Of a stretch of DNA of 64,000 bases, positions 35,901-42,085 are shown piece after piece. Position numbers and translations under genes: made by a program. The stretch is from positions 47,104,005-47,168,004 of the forward strand of contig NC_044009.1 of NCBI RefSeq assembly GCF_900496995.4, written 5' to 3'. The notes beneath the pieces are model-generated. The model saw only the letters and a program-made list of their open reading frames with translations. It did no database searches and had not been told where the DNA came from. The first letter of the stretch is position 1. Each line of letters opens with the position of its first letter. This stretch comes from Aquila chrysaetos chrysaetos. Taxonomy: Eukaryota > Chordata > Aves > Accipitriformes > Accipitridae.

Positions 35901-38900
35901 ATGTGGGACAGTGTCAAATGCTTTGCGCAAGTCCAGGTGGATGACGTGGGGTGCTCTTCCCTTATCCACCAATGCTGTAACCCCATCATAGAAGGCCACC
36001 AAATTCGTCAAGCATGATTTGCGCTTAGTGAAGCCATGTTGGCTCTCACCAATCACCTCCTTATTTTCCATGTGCCTTAGCACAGTTTCCAGGAGGATCT
36101 GCTCCATGATCTTGCTGCGCACAGAGGTGAGACTGACTGGCCTGTAGTTCCCTGGGTCTTCCTTTTTTCCCTTTTTAAAAATGGGGGTTATGTTGTCCCT
36201 TTTCCAGTCAGTGGGAACTTCACCGGACTGCCATGACTTCGCAAATATGATGGATAGTGGCTTAGACACTTCATCCGCCAGTTCCCTCAGGACCTGCGGA
36301 TGCATCTCATCAGGTCCCATGGACTTGTGCACCTTCAGGTTCCTTAGATGGTTTTCGAACCTGATCTTCTCCTACAGTGGTCGGTTCTTCATTCTCCCAG
36401 TCCCTGCCTTTGCCTTCCGCAACTTGGGTGGTGTGGCTGGAGCACTTGTTGGTGAAGACCGAGGCAACAAATCATTGAGTACCTCAGCGTTCTCCATATC
36501 CCAGGTAACCAGGTCTCCCATTTCCTTCTGGAGAGAGCCCACATTTTCCCTAGTCTTCCTTTTTTCACTGACATACCTCTGGAAGCTTTTCTTGTTGCCC
36601 TTGACATCCCTGGCCAGATTTCATTCTATCAGGGCTTTGGCTTTCCTAACCTGATCCCTGGCTGCTTGGACAATTTCTCTGTATTTCTCCCAGGCTACCT
36701 GTCTTTGCTTCCACACTCTGTAAGCTTCCTTAATTTGTTTGAGTTTGTCCAGGAGCTCCTTGTTCATCCATGCAGGCCTCCTGGTGTTTTCACCTGACTT
36801 CCTCTTTGCTGGGATGCCTCGCTCCTGAGCTTGGAGGAGGTGATCCTTGAATATTAACCAGCTTTCTTGGGCCCCTCTTCCCTCCATGGCTTTATCCCAT
36901 GGTATTCTACCTAGCAGGTCCCTGAAGAGGCCAAAGTCTGTTCTCCTGAAGTCCAGGGTAGCGAGCTTGCTTTGTGCCCTCCTCACTGCCCTAAGGATCT
37001 TGAACTCCACCATTTCATGGTCACTGCAGTCAAGGCTGCCCTTGAGCTTCACATTCCCCACCAGCCCCTCCTTGTTGGTGAGAACAAGGTCCAGCACAGC
37101 ACCTCTCCTCGTTGGCTTCTCCATCACTTGGAGAAGGAAGTTGTCATCAATGCATTCTAGGAACCTCCTGGATTGCTTATGCCCTGCTGTGTTGTCCCTC
37201 CAACAGATATCGGGGTGGTTGAAGTCCCCCATGAGGACCAGGGCTTGTGAATGTGAGGCTGCTGCTACCTGTCTATAGAGGGCCTCATCCGCTCGGTCTT
37301 CGTGGTTGGGTGGCCTCTAGCAGACCCCCACTATAACGTCACCTGTCCCTGCCCTCCCTTTAATCCTGACCCACAGGCTCTCGGTCAGCTCCTCATCCAT
37401 CCCCAGGCAGACCTCCATGCACTCCAGCTGGTCGTGGACATCGAGGGTGACACCCTCTCGTTGTTTCCCCTGCCTGTCCTTCCCAAAGAGCCTGTATCCT
37501 TCCATTCCAACACTCCCGTCACAGGAGCCATCCCACCACATCTCTGTGATGCCAATAAGATCATAGCCCTGCAGGCGTGCGCACGTCTCTAACTCCTCTT
37601 GTTTATTCCCCATGCTACGTGTGTTTGCAGAGGCATTTACGTTGGGCCCCCGATGAAGCTGAGTGGCTGGCTGGAGTGGCTGGAATTCTTTTGTGCTGCT
37701 CTTCAGGTGCTCTTTTACTGACCTGTGATCCCTCTCCAGGCTCTGGGCATCTGTTGCTGGCAGTGGCATCAAACTGGTAGAACTGGGGTGGATAGAGGTT
37801 CCCCTCCCCTGGCAACTTGAGTTCAAAGCCCTCTTCACCAGCTTGGCAAGCCTGTGACCGAAGATGCTCTTCCCCTTCTCTGACAGATGGACCCCATCAG
37901 CCTCCAGTAGACCAGGTTTCTCAAAGCGAGTCGCACGGTCTAAGCAGCCGAACCCCTGGCTGTGGCACCAGTCCCGTAACCATTTGTTGATTCGCCAGAT
38001 TCCACTGGCCCTTTCACACCCCTTCCCTTTGACCGGGACGATTGATGAAAAAACCACCTGCGCTCCGGAGTCCCGTACTGCTGCTCCCAGGGCTCTGTAA
38101 TCCTTGATACTCCTCAGACTGCTCCCGGCGGTATCACTGGTGCCCACGTGAAACAGCAGCAGTGGATAATGTTCGGTGGACTTGGTAAGGAACACACCTC
38201 TCTAGAGTGTGTTGGGTCAGCAGATGGGTGCCTCCGTACCTCGCAGAAGAGAGTCGCCTACTCCTATCACCCGTCGCCTTTTCTTAGTTGCGCTCGTTGT
38301 TACGCGGGGAGCAGATGGGGCTGCCTTACTCGGCTCCAGCGTCTCTCCCGACGTGACGGGTCTTTCCTCTTCAGTCTGCAGAGCGGTGAAACGGTTCTGC
38401 AAGGCCACCTCGGGCTTCGGGGGAAGTCTTGTCCTCCTGCAGGTCCTTGCCGTTGCAAGCTTCCATTCTTCTGCATTGTTGGCCCCCCCTCCCTTCTGCG
38501 TGTGCCGGTGGGGGAAGTTTTGGGCTGTTTGGCCGTGGGCTGCGGGTCCACTGCAGACTGCGCTTGGAACCAGCTCTCTAACTCCTTCTCAGCCTCCTCG
38601 ATGCTACGCAGCCTTCTCACCGCCTCCTGGGGCCTGGCTGCGTTGTATTTCTTGTGCTGCACCGTAAGCCCGGGCTGCCCGTAATGAACTGGAGGAGCTC
38701 AGCCAGAGGGGAGGTCATGAAATAATGCTGCTTTGGAAAACTGAGATTAAGAGTTCAGTTTCAGTTTTCATTGAGGAAAATCTACGTTCCTTACCAAAGT
38801 TAAGATTTTGTCTTTGAAATGATTGAGTTTTAAAGGAATCTTTTTTCCTGTCAAAAATGTGGGGTTTATGGATTGTTCCCAGCCAGTCCTTGGCTGTGTT

Positions 38901-41024
38901 TCCCATCAACGATGCTACTAATTTTGCTTATGTGCTTTCTCTTTACTTAATCTCTTAAGAATTTGTGTATTTCAGAATAAAGTTTTTTATTCTCCCTTTT
39001 TCTCCCTCTGTCCTTTTTCCTCATCTTCCAACAGATGGTAAACTGAAGATGTGGGTATACGGAGTGTCAGCTGGCGGGTTCCTCATCATAGTTTTCCTCA
39101 TTTTTACATCCTACCTGGTGTGGTGAGTATGGCATGTATTTTGTCCTTAAATAAAAGCTAGTTTGCTTTTATTTAAACAATCCAAAATACATCACAATGC
39201 CGTGTGTTGCAGAGATTTAATCCTCAAGGCTTTAGGAAAGGATGGAACTTTGATTACTCAATTGCCTTCATTTTGCCCCTACTTCAGAGTAATTTAAAAC
39301 TCTCCAAATTGTAAATGCTATTGGACGTAATTGTAAAGAAGTATGGTGGCCGTGCAGGGAAAGAATTCTTTTTGGTTATCAGTAGGCCCTTATATTTATT
39401 CAGACTTCTGCTGGGATTACAATGGGCTTTTTATTGTATTCTTTAAAAGAAAGATAAAGTAAAACTGAAAAAAGGCAAGGAGGCTGATTGGATCGAGGAG
39501 CTGGCTTCCGCTCAAGGAAGGACTAAATAGAATAGGGGCATTCAGTTGGAAAATGATGTTTGACGTGGGAATACAATAGAGATCTATGAAATCATGAATG
39601 GAGTAGAAAAGGGCGCTAGGGAATTTTTATTTCCCACAATATAAGAAGTAGGAGGCATCTGATGAAATGATCGTTTAAAATAAACAAAAAATTTTATTTT
39701 TCACACAGTGCATTATTACCTTGTGAGCTTACCGCTGCCGGGGACTGTGCATGCCAGGAAGATAAATGGATTCAAAGATGGCATAACAGTTCACGGGAGA
39801 TTGGGTCTCTTGGTGTTAATTGTGGTTTTCTGGATGTACGCTCCAGCTCAGGAAATCCCTAAATAGGTTTTTGCAGTGAATACATCAGGTGGAAACATGT
39901 CCTGTGTCTAAAGCTGCTGTTACCAGCCACTGTTAGAGATAGGGTACTGCGTGTACCGAAGCCCTGGTCTACACCAGTGCATCACTGCTGCTGGGCTTTA
40001 CTGGTGGGGGAGATGTCTGCCCTCCTCCAAAGCAGCAGTCGCCCTGGGCAGGGCTGGTAGGACTGGCTTGACAGAGCTAGTGTTGCGCTCTCTGGTTTGA
40101 ATATTTGGAAAGGCGCTGCCACAGATGCGTCTTGGAGGATGCAAAGGGAGAAGTGGCCAGCGTCCATGTGTCTTGCAATGCCCACAGCTGTCCCCGAGGA
40201 CCACGGAGCTAGCCCTGGCTTTACAAACATTAACGGTGCAGCTGCCCCAAGCCCTGTCAGATCAGGGCAGGCAACCAAAGAGCCACCACCTGACAGCATC
40301 ATTGCCCTCTTTCTTCCAAAATCACTTTATTCTCTCTCACTCTCTCAGTCTTTCTCTCAGGCTCTGTCTTCAATTAAAAGCTTAAATAACAGTGTTTGGA
40401 TGCTGCTTAGGAGATGCAGCTTCCTTATTTTCCAAGCCATGTAGCTGCCATTTCTCTGTGGCTTCACAGTGGAGCATACAGAGGATTTTTTAAATAACAT
40501 TATGTAGTTCTCCATCACTCGAAGGCTGGTGAGGAAGTGTATTTCTCAATAACAATTATTGTTGCTTCAATACCGTGCCAAAGAAAAAATGAGAATATCC
40601 CACTCCTAGACAGATCATGTTTCAATTTTTCTGCAAGGGGTTCCTTGTTTTGTCAGCTGTGAGAAGACATGGGAGACAAATATGCTTTATTTCCTCTCCA
40701 GACGAAGAGCACAGTTGGCTGCCCGTTGTCAGCAGGCTGTGTGTCCGTACCACACACAAAATAGCACTCAAGCAGGTCCATGTGGTTTTTCTTGGAAGCA
40801 GTTGCTGTACTGCAGTGTCACCTAGTTGCAAAATGAAATAGCCGGCGTGGGAAGTTGGTTTTTTGTTGAAGTTTGGGTTTTGATGAGGTTTCTGAGCTTA
40901 TCGCAGTTTATAATTTTGTCTCCTGAAATATTTTTCTTGCAGCAAAAAAACAAAGCAGCATCAAAGCACTCCTCCACAGCAGAAGCCTCTAACCTTAGCC
41001 TATGATGGAGACATTGATATGTAA
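2775..41024 (+). CDS. THSD7B: THSD7B, C-terminal part (13 exons, joined)
   Basis: Coding span of the 3' part of a thrombospondin type-1 domain-containing 7 protein, a large type I membrane protein with a long extracellular row of TSP1 repeats. Exons: 2775-2908, 3653-3806, 14884-15025, 16428-16543, 17048-17165, 23622-23767, 28903-29062, 29401-29574, 29664-29759, 30848-30930, 32540-32732, 39035-39122, 40943-41024. All introns are GT-AG and all phases match; the total is 1686 nt (561 codons plus TAA). Visible features are paired Trp-x-x-Trp motifs, regularly spaced Cys, an EGF-like Cys cluster, one membrane helix (fragment residues about 512-535) and a 26-residue tail. The family is about 1600 residues, so about 1050 lie upstream of the window. 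I chose THSD7B over THSD7A because the helix and tail match what I remember of 7B, whereas 7A has a different helix and a tail ending in DGDADM. The family call is firm; the paralogue call is from memory. Confidence 0.87.
2909..3652 (+). other. THSD7B: Intron A/B
   Basis: A 744-nt GT-AG intron, phase 2. Nothing else recognised. Confidence 0.85.
3653..3806 (+). CDS. THSD7B: THSD7B exon B, TSP1 end and next TSP1 start
   Basis: Fragment residues 45-96. The acceptor is tgcgtag and the donor is CCGCAG followed by gtaggc. It finishes the module begun in exon A (C46, C63, C75, C79 and C83 are spaced like TSP1 cysteines) and starts the next with DWGQWSKC. That Trp-x-x-Trp pair (W88, W91) is the known consensus for C-mannosylation of TSP1 repeats. 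It enters in phase 2 and leaves in phase 0. The 744-nt intron before it is short compared with the 11-kb intron after it. Confidence 0.9.
5732..5753 (+). promoter_or_regulatory. LTR core promoter elements
   Basis: GACGTCA (5732-5738), a CRE/ATF-type core, lies 9 nt before a TATA-like CATAAA (5748-5753). The position inside the LTR and the orientation fit a U3 promoter. Activity in this copy is unknown. Confidence 0.5.
5934..5939 (+). terminator. LTR poly(A) signal
   Basis: ATTAAA in CCTATTAAACTG, where R/U5 polyadenylation signals lie in LTRs. It is in the same direction as THSD7B, so it could in principle end a host transcript early. Confidence 0.5.
9260..9340. repeat. Cluster of short inverted repeats
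   Basis: AATAGCCAG (9260-9268) pairs perfectly with CTGGCTATT (9284-9292), loop 15 nt. AAGCTGTTT (9315-9323) pairs perfectly with AAACAGCTT (9332-9340), loop 8 nt. A near-palindrome GTATGCATTATAC lies between them. AT-rich, intronic, function unknown. Confidence 0.6.
14884..15025 (+). CDS. THSD7B: THSD7B exon C, TSP1 core
   Basis: Fragment residues 97-143 plus one base. The acceptor is tgtatatag and the donor is AACAG followed by gtaggt. It continues the module of exon [17 protein letters not shown] is the Q-T-R-x-R strand, followed by [11 protein letters not shown]141-L-T is a potential N-glycosylation site just before the join with exon D. By hand count 17 of 47 third codon positions are G or C (36%), ordinary for this AT-rich region but very different from exon D, 1.4 kb downstream. 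It enters in phase 0 and leaves in phase 1. Confidence 0.9.
15026..16427 (+). other. THSD7B: Intron C/D
   Basis: A 1.4-kb GT-AG intron, phase 1. The first 1.1 kb is AT-rich with an A-rich tract near 15563-15590. The last 300 nt enters the CpG island. Confidence 0.8.
16428..16543 (+). CDS. THSD7B: THSD7B exon D, very GC-rich TSP1 exon
   Basis: Fragment residues 144-182. The acceptor is gtccgcag and the donor is CAGCGG followed by gtgagg. After the split Gly codon it reads [19 protein letters not shown] and then a [14 protein letters not shown] stretch, which keeps the W-x-x-C and C-G-x-G TSP1 landmarks. Third positions are G or C in 37 of 38 full codons (hand count). The peptide is unusually rich in Arg, Gly and Ala, the amino acids with GC-rich codons, which suggests that base composition has pushed the protein sequence. 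It enters in phase 1 and leaves in phase 0, and pairs with exon E to make one phase 1-1 unit. Confidence 0.85.
16544..17047 (+). other. THSD7B: Intron D/E, GC-rich, 504 nt
   Basis: GT-AG intron, phase 0, wholly inside the CpG island and carrying a G-quadruplex motif shortly before the acceptor. Confidence 0.85.
16988..17013 (+). promoter_or_regulatory. Predicted G-quadruplex in intron D/E
   Basis: Four G tracts of at least four: 16988-16991, 16993-16996, 16998-17005 and 17010-17013, with loops of 1, 1 and 4 nt. It is on the transcribed-sense strand, so it would form in the pre-mRNA, 34 nt before the exon E acceptor. It fits the standard quadruplex rule strongly; splicing effect is inference. 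Confidence 0.65.
17048..17165 (+). CDS. THSD7B: THSD7B exon E, TSP1 with O-fucose consensus
   Basis: Fragment residues 183-221 plus one base. The acceptor is tctcgcag and the donor is GCCGGCG followed by gtgag. It closes the module begun in exon D (C195, C199, C203) and starts the next with [16 protein letters not shown]208 and W211 form the C-mannosylation Trp-x-x-Trp pair, and CSHTCG fits the O-fucosylation consensus C-x-x-(S/T)-C-G known for TSP1 repeats. Third positions are G or C in 35 of 39 codons. Exon E lies in the same CpG island as exon D, 504 nt downstream. It enters in phase 0 and leaves in phase 1. Confidence 0.88.
17166..23621 (+). other. THSD7B: Intron E/F, 6.5 kb
   Basis: GT-AG intron, phase 1. 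CpG-rich for the first 180 nt, then AT-rich. It holds a short degenerate TTAACTCTA tandem at 18710-18752 and an 18-nt T run at 22926-22943. No gene or clear transposon recognised. Confidence 0.8.
18710..18752 (+). repeat. Short TTAACTCTA tandem repeat
   Basis: About four imperfect copies of (t)taactctat/cagt. Small simple repeat inside intron E/F. Confidence 0.5.
23580..23900. other. Small CpG-rich patch around exon F
   Basis: CG-dense sequence covers the acceptor, exon F and about 130 nt of the following intron (cgcgaccgggggtcgacgg near 23811), with AT-rich DNA on both sides. It is a second, weaker version of the island at exons D and E. Confidence 0.6.
23622..23767 (+). CDS. THSD7B: THSD7B exon F, TSP1 exon in small CpG patch
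   Basis: Fragment residues 222-270. The acceptor is ctcgcctag and the donor is ATCCAG followed by gtatgg. It continues exon E ([12 protein letters not shown] strand, then [16 protein letters not shown]) and starts another module with [14 protein letters not shown]. Third positions are G or C in 41 of 48 codons, again well above the exons on either side (exon G, 24 of 53). It enters in phase 1 and leaves in phase 0, and with exon G it forms a 306-nt phase 1-1 unit. Confidence 0.9.
23768..28902 (+). other. THSD7B: Intron F/G, 5.1 kb
   Basis: GT-AG intron, phase 0, mostly AT-rich. Contains an A/T microsatellite-like stretch at about 27238-27320. No gene or recognisable transposon. Confidence 0.8.
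27238..27320. repeat. AT-rich low-complexity stretch
   Basis: Runs of tttatatttata and tatatataaatac without a strict unit. Low complexity only. Confidence 0.6.
28903..29062 (+). CDS. THSD7B: THSD7B exon G, TSP1 core
   Basis: Fragment residues 271-323 plus one base. The acceptor is ctttgtag and the donor is TGCCCAG followed by gtaaag. [15 protein letters not shown] is the C-G-x-G-x-Q-x-R strand of the module opened in exon F. N282-L-T is a potential N-glycosylation site. The exon ends LPCSVPCP, the usual closing cysteine pair. It enters in phase 0 and leaves in phase 1. Confidence 0.92.
29063..29400 (+). other. THSD7B: Intron G/H, 338 nt
   Basis: GT-AG intron, phase 1. Nothing else recognised. 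Confidence 0.85.
29401..29574 (+). CDS. THSD7B: THSD7B exon H, single-exon TSP1 module
   Basis: Fragment residues 324-381 plus one base. The acceptor is aatgtgcag and the donor is TGCTCAG followed by gtagtg. It reads [17 protein letters not shown], with the W331/W334 C-mannosylation pair, then [16 protein letters not shown] and a closing [12 protein letters not shown] complete short TSP1 module sits in one exon that is phase 1 at both ends (174 nt), so skipping it would keep the frame. The O-fucose consensus is not met (C-E-L-T-C-I, no Gly). Confidence 0.92.
29575..29663 (+). other. THSD7B: Intron H/I, 89 nt
   Basis: Very short GT-AG intron, phase 1 (gtagtg ... gatattgcag), near the lower size limit for vertebrate introns. 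Confidence 0.88.
29664..29759 (+). CDS. THSD7B: THSD7B exon I, last atypical TSP1 segment
   Basis: Fragment residues 382-413 plus one base. The acceptor is gatattgcag and the donor is GTCACAG followed by gtatat. It reads [17 protein letters not shown] and then [12 protein letters not shown], with N411-V-T a potential N-glycosylation site. The exon is 96 nt, phase 1 at both ends, and follows exon H after an intron of only 89 nt. It carries the start of the final degenerate TSP1 module, which exon J completes. Confidence 0.9.
29760..30847 (+). other. THSD7B: Intron I/J
   Basis: A 1.09-kb GT-AG intron, phase 1, carrying a MIR-like SINE relic in its last third. Confidence 0.85.
30560..30725 (+). 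mobile_element. Ancient MIR-like SINE relic
   Basis: The order cctatgtggcctgtggcaaa, ttgcttaaatctgtatatctctg, ttctccattaacaagatggg, tatgataataattcc, ctaccttgttaagg and aataaatgc follows the consensus of mammalian-wide interspersed repeats as I know it (trailing segment gcaagtcacttaacctctctg, then atctgtaaaatggggataataat, then tacctacctcatagggtt). Divergence is high. MIR-class elements predate amniote radiation and survive rarely in birds. Confidence 0.6.
30848..30930 (+). CDS. THSD7B: THSD7B exon J, end of TSP1 row
   Basis: Fragment residues 414-441. The acceptor is tctttttacag-like (cttttacag) and the donor is ACACAG followed by gtaatt. It encodes [19 protein letters not shown] and then RKPFSYCTQ. 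The Cys pattern closes the last TSP1 module and opens the short EGF-like cluster that continues in exon K. It enters in phase 1 and leaves in phase 0, an 83-nt exon. Confidence 0.9.
30931..32539 (+). other. THSD7B: Intron J/K, 1.6 kb
   Basis: GT-AG intron, phase 0. No mobile element or gene recognised. Confidence 0.82.
32540..32732 (+). CDS. THSD7B: THSD7B exon K, EGF-like end and stalk
   Basis: Fragment residues 442-505 plus one base. The acceptor is tatcacctag and the donor is AATCCAG followed by gtgaaa. It begins [14 protein letters not shown], an EGF-like C-x-C-x-x-G-Y ending, followed by a Lys- and Asp-rich stalk without further cysteines apart from one in DYCMKV. It has no TSP1 features, so it is the juxtamembrane extracellular region. 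Third positions are G or C in 19 of 64 codons (30%), the lowest of the exons I counted. Phase 0 to phase 1. Confidence 0.92.
35361..35375 (+). repeat. (ATT)n microsatellite
   Basis: About five ATT units. Confidence 0.6.
35765..36620 (-). pseudogene. CR1 ORF2 remnant, N-terminal reverse transcriptase
   Basis: Reading from 36620, [13 protein letters not shown] is followed by [13 protein letters not shown], frame shifts around 36350-36480, then [43 protein letters not shown] and [14 protein letters not shown], the early RT motifs (template-binding fingers and the first Asp block). The sequence leaves CR1 homology after KWRPV, so the F/YADD catalytic block is absent. Confidence 0.9.
36621..37650 (-). 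pseudogene. CR1 ORF2 remnant, APE-like endonuclease
   Basis: The frame contains [46 protein letters not shown] and [13 protein letters not shown]. These are the E-, GDFN- and SDH-containing blocks of apurinic endonuclease-type enzymes that nick target DNA for CR1. An in-frame TAG after VGVC (near 37317) replaces what should be a Tyr codon, and an in-frame TGA after AKALIE (near 36620) separates it from RT. Otherwise this is the best preserved part. Confidence 0.88.
37800..38662 (-). pseudogene. CR1 ORF1 remnant, SGNH esterase-like domain
   Basis: The minus-strand frames show a coiled, acidic segment ([14 protein letters not shown]), then [17 protein letters not shown], the GDS block of SGNH/GDSL hydrolases, then FHVGTSDTA, and DGVHLSEKG, which carries the Asp and His of the family. 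In intact CR1 copies the third block reads GTND, so the Asn is Ser here. A stop after APIC and an apparent deletion of some fifteen codons between the blocks (about 38165-38215) break the frame. CR1 ORF1 esterase domains are known; their role in retrotransposition is uncertain. Confidence 0.8.
39035..39122 (+). CDS. THSD7B: THSD7B exon L, transmembrane helix
   Basis: Fragment residues 506-534 plus two bases. The acceptor is cttccaacag and the donor is GTGTG followed by gtgagt. The split codon with exon K makes Asp, then [14 protein letters not shown] and a hydrophobic run [14 protein letters not shown] form the single membrane helix. The protein leaves the membrane at a Cys made from the split codon with exon M, followed by Lys residues, as expected for a type I protein. 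This segment is the strongest reason for calling THSD7B rather than THSD7A. Confidence 0.93.
39123..40942 (+). other. THSD7B: Intron L/M, 1.8 kb
   Basis: GT-AG intron, phase 2. Contains a pyrimidine-rich CT stretch at about 40328-40372. No gene or mobile element recognised. Confidence 0.85.
40943..41024 (+). CDS. THSD7B: THSD7B exon M, cytoplasmic tail and stop
   Basis: Residues 536-561 and the TAA stop (41022-41024). The acceptor is ttttcttgcag. The tail is [19 protein letters not shown] followed by YDGDIDM. It is short, basic next to the membrane and acidic at the end. The LTLAYDGD motif is shared, as I recall, by THSD7A and THSD7B and is therefore a family hallmark. I see no catalytic or signalling domain in it. 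Confidence 0.94.
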
Positions 41025-41263
41025 CATAAAAAAGAAATCCAAATGTAGACATCGACTGCCTTAACTGCTTTCTTTTTTGGAACTCTCCGACTTCTCAGTT
41101 TTTTGAGGAATCTCCTGACGTGTAATATACTGGGCAGAACAGAAGTATCGCAAGCTTAAAATTTTGCCACCTCTTTATTAAAAAAAATGGAGTCAAAGAC
41201 TTGGATCTTGTGAAACTTTTCTGAAGAGACCAGAAAATACATCTCTTCCTGTTGAGCAATGGG

Positions 41264-41269
41264 AATAAA
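41264..41269 (+). terminator. Candidate proximal poly(A) signal
   Basis: AATAAA 240 nt after the stop, but it runs into an A tract (about 41266-41284), so oligo-dT libraries could misprime here. No clear TG-rich element follows directly. Confidence 0.3.
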
Positions 41270-42059
41270 AAAAAAAAAAAAAAAGAGAATCTACAGACAT
41301 CAAAAGGAATTAGTAAAAAAAAAGGCATGACAATCCTGAGGAAAATGTGACATTTACTGTAAATGACAAGTTTGACACAGCATCATTATGCACTATATTA
41401 GTGCAGAGTTCTTTATTCTTCACATATTTCAACAATGAGTTTTCTAGTGTTTACATTTCGTTCAAAGACTTTAAAACCAGATCATGTATTTTAAGAAATG
41501 CAAAGAAGAATGAGTTGAAGTGTCTGAAGTTATCAGGTTTTTTAAAGTTTCTTCCTTCTTATCCTGTTTTCTAGTCTGGAATATGATTTTGCTTCATTTC
41601 CACCTACAGGACAGAATAAGGATTGTTATGAAAAAGCATAGGTGGTTTCTTAACCAAGAATATTTTTTAAAGAGTTGAGTAGATAGGTGTTTTGATGAAT
41701 GGCTAGAGGATTTGATTGTTTAAAAAGTATTTTAAATTATATTAAACCATGTAGATACATTATGGCCAGTTTAAATTGTTATTCATTTTAATTAATACAA
41801 ACTCTGCTTTTGTATTTAAATTTTCTTATCTGAAATATTTATAAATTCTTTTTTTGAATTTAATTACCTGACCTCATTTAATATACATCAAACACAAATG
41901 CAGTTTGTAGAAGGTCTTGCTTTTTTAAATGTTTCAAAACCACTGAGAAGTCACATGCCATAAACATCTGGGAACATTTGAAGAGGGTAAGTGTTTATAA
42001 TAGTGTGTGTTGCAAGTAAGAAAGTGCCATCTTGTGGTATTGACTTGTATTTATAAGCA

Positions 42060-42065
42060 AATAAA
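42060..42065 (+). terminator. Candidate main poly(A) signal
   Basis: AATAAA about 1.04 kb after the stop codon, followed within 30-60 nt by TG-rich sequence of the kind bound by cleavage factors. This is the better placed of the two hexamers. Confidence 0.5.
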
Positions 42066-42085
42066 ATGCTAAAGAGAGTGAGAAA

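Larger units (their letters stand above)
35765..38690 (-). mobile_element. CR1 LINE, decayed, 3' half missing
   Basis: About 2.9 kb of a chicken-repeat-1 non-LTR retrotransposon in antisense to THSD7B. Read on the minus strand it holds, in order, ORF1 with an esterase-type domain (about 38660-37800), an APE-like endonuclease (about 37650-36900), a linker, and the first part of the reverse transcriptase (36400-35765). Coding homology stops just after KWRPV, before the catalytic RT core, so the rest of RT, the 3' UTR and the CR1 terminal repeat are absent. Stops and frameshifts show that it is dead. CR1 copies usually lose their 5' end, not the 3' end, so this arrangement is odd. Confidence 0.93.
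32733..39034 (+). other. THSD7B: Intron K/L, 6.3 kb with antisense CR1
   Basis: GT-AG intron, phase 1. The right half is occupied by a CR1 on the minus strand (about 35765-38690). The left half is AT-rich with a short (ATT)n at 35361-35375 and no genes. Confidence 0.85.
41025..42085 (+). other. THSD7B: Probable THSD7B 3' UTR
   Basis: AT-rich sequence directly after the TAA stop, without repeats that I recognise. It holds two AATAAA hexamers on the sense strand. The end at about 42085 is inferred from the second hexamer and the TG-rich sequence after it (ctggtatgttg, then atgtgtgtaa). The transcript end cannot be fixed without RNA data. Confidence 0.5.

Noticed and set aside
35814..38684. Plus-strand open frames over the CR1 region
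   Set aside because: They are the reverse complement of CR1 coding frames and show no independent motif.
2775..41024. Assignment to THSD7A
   Set aside because: The membrane helix and tail fit THSD7B as I remember both proteins; THSD7A has a different helix and a tail ending DGDADM. This rests on memory, not on a search.
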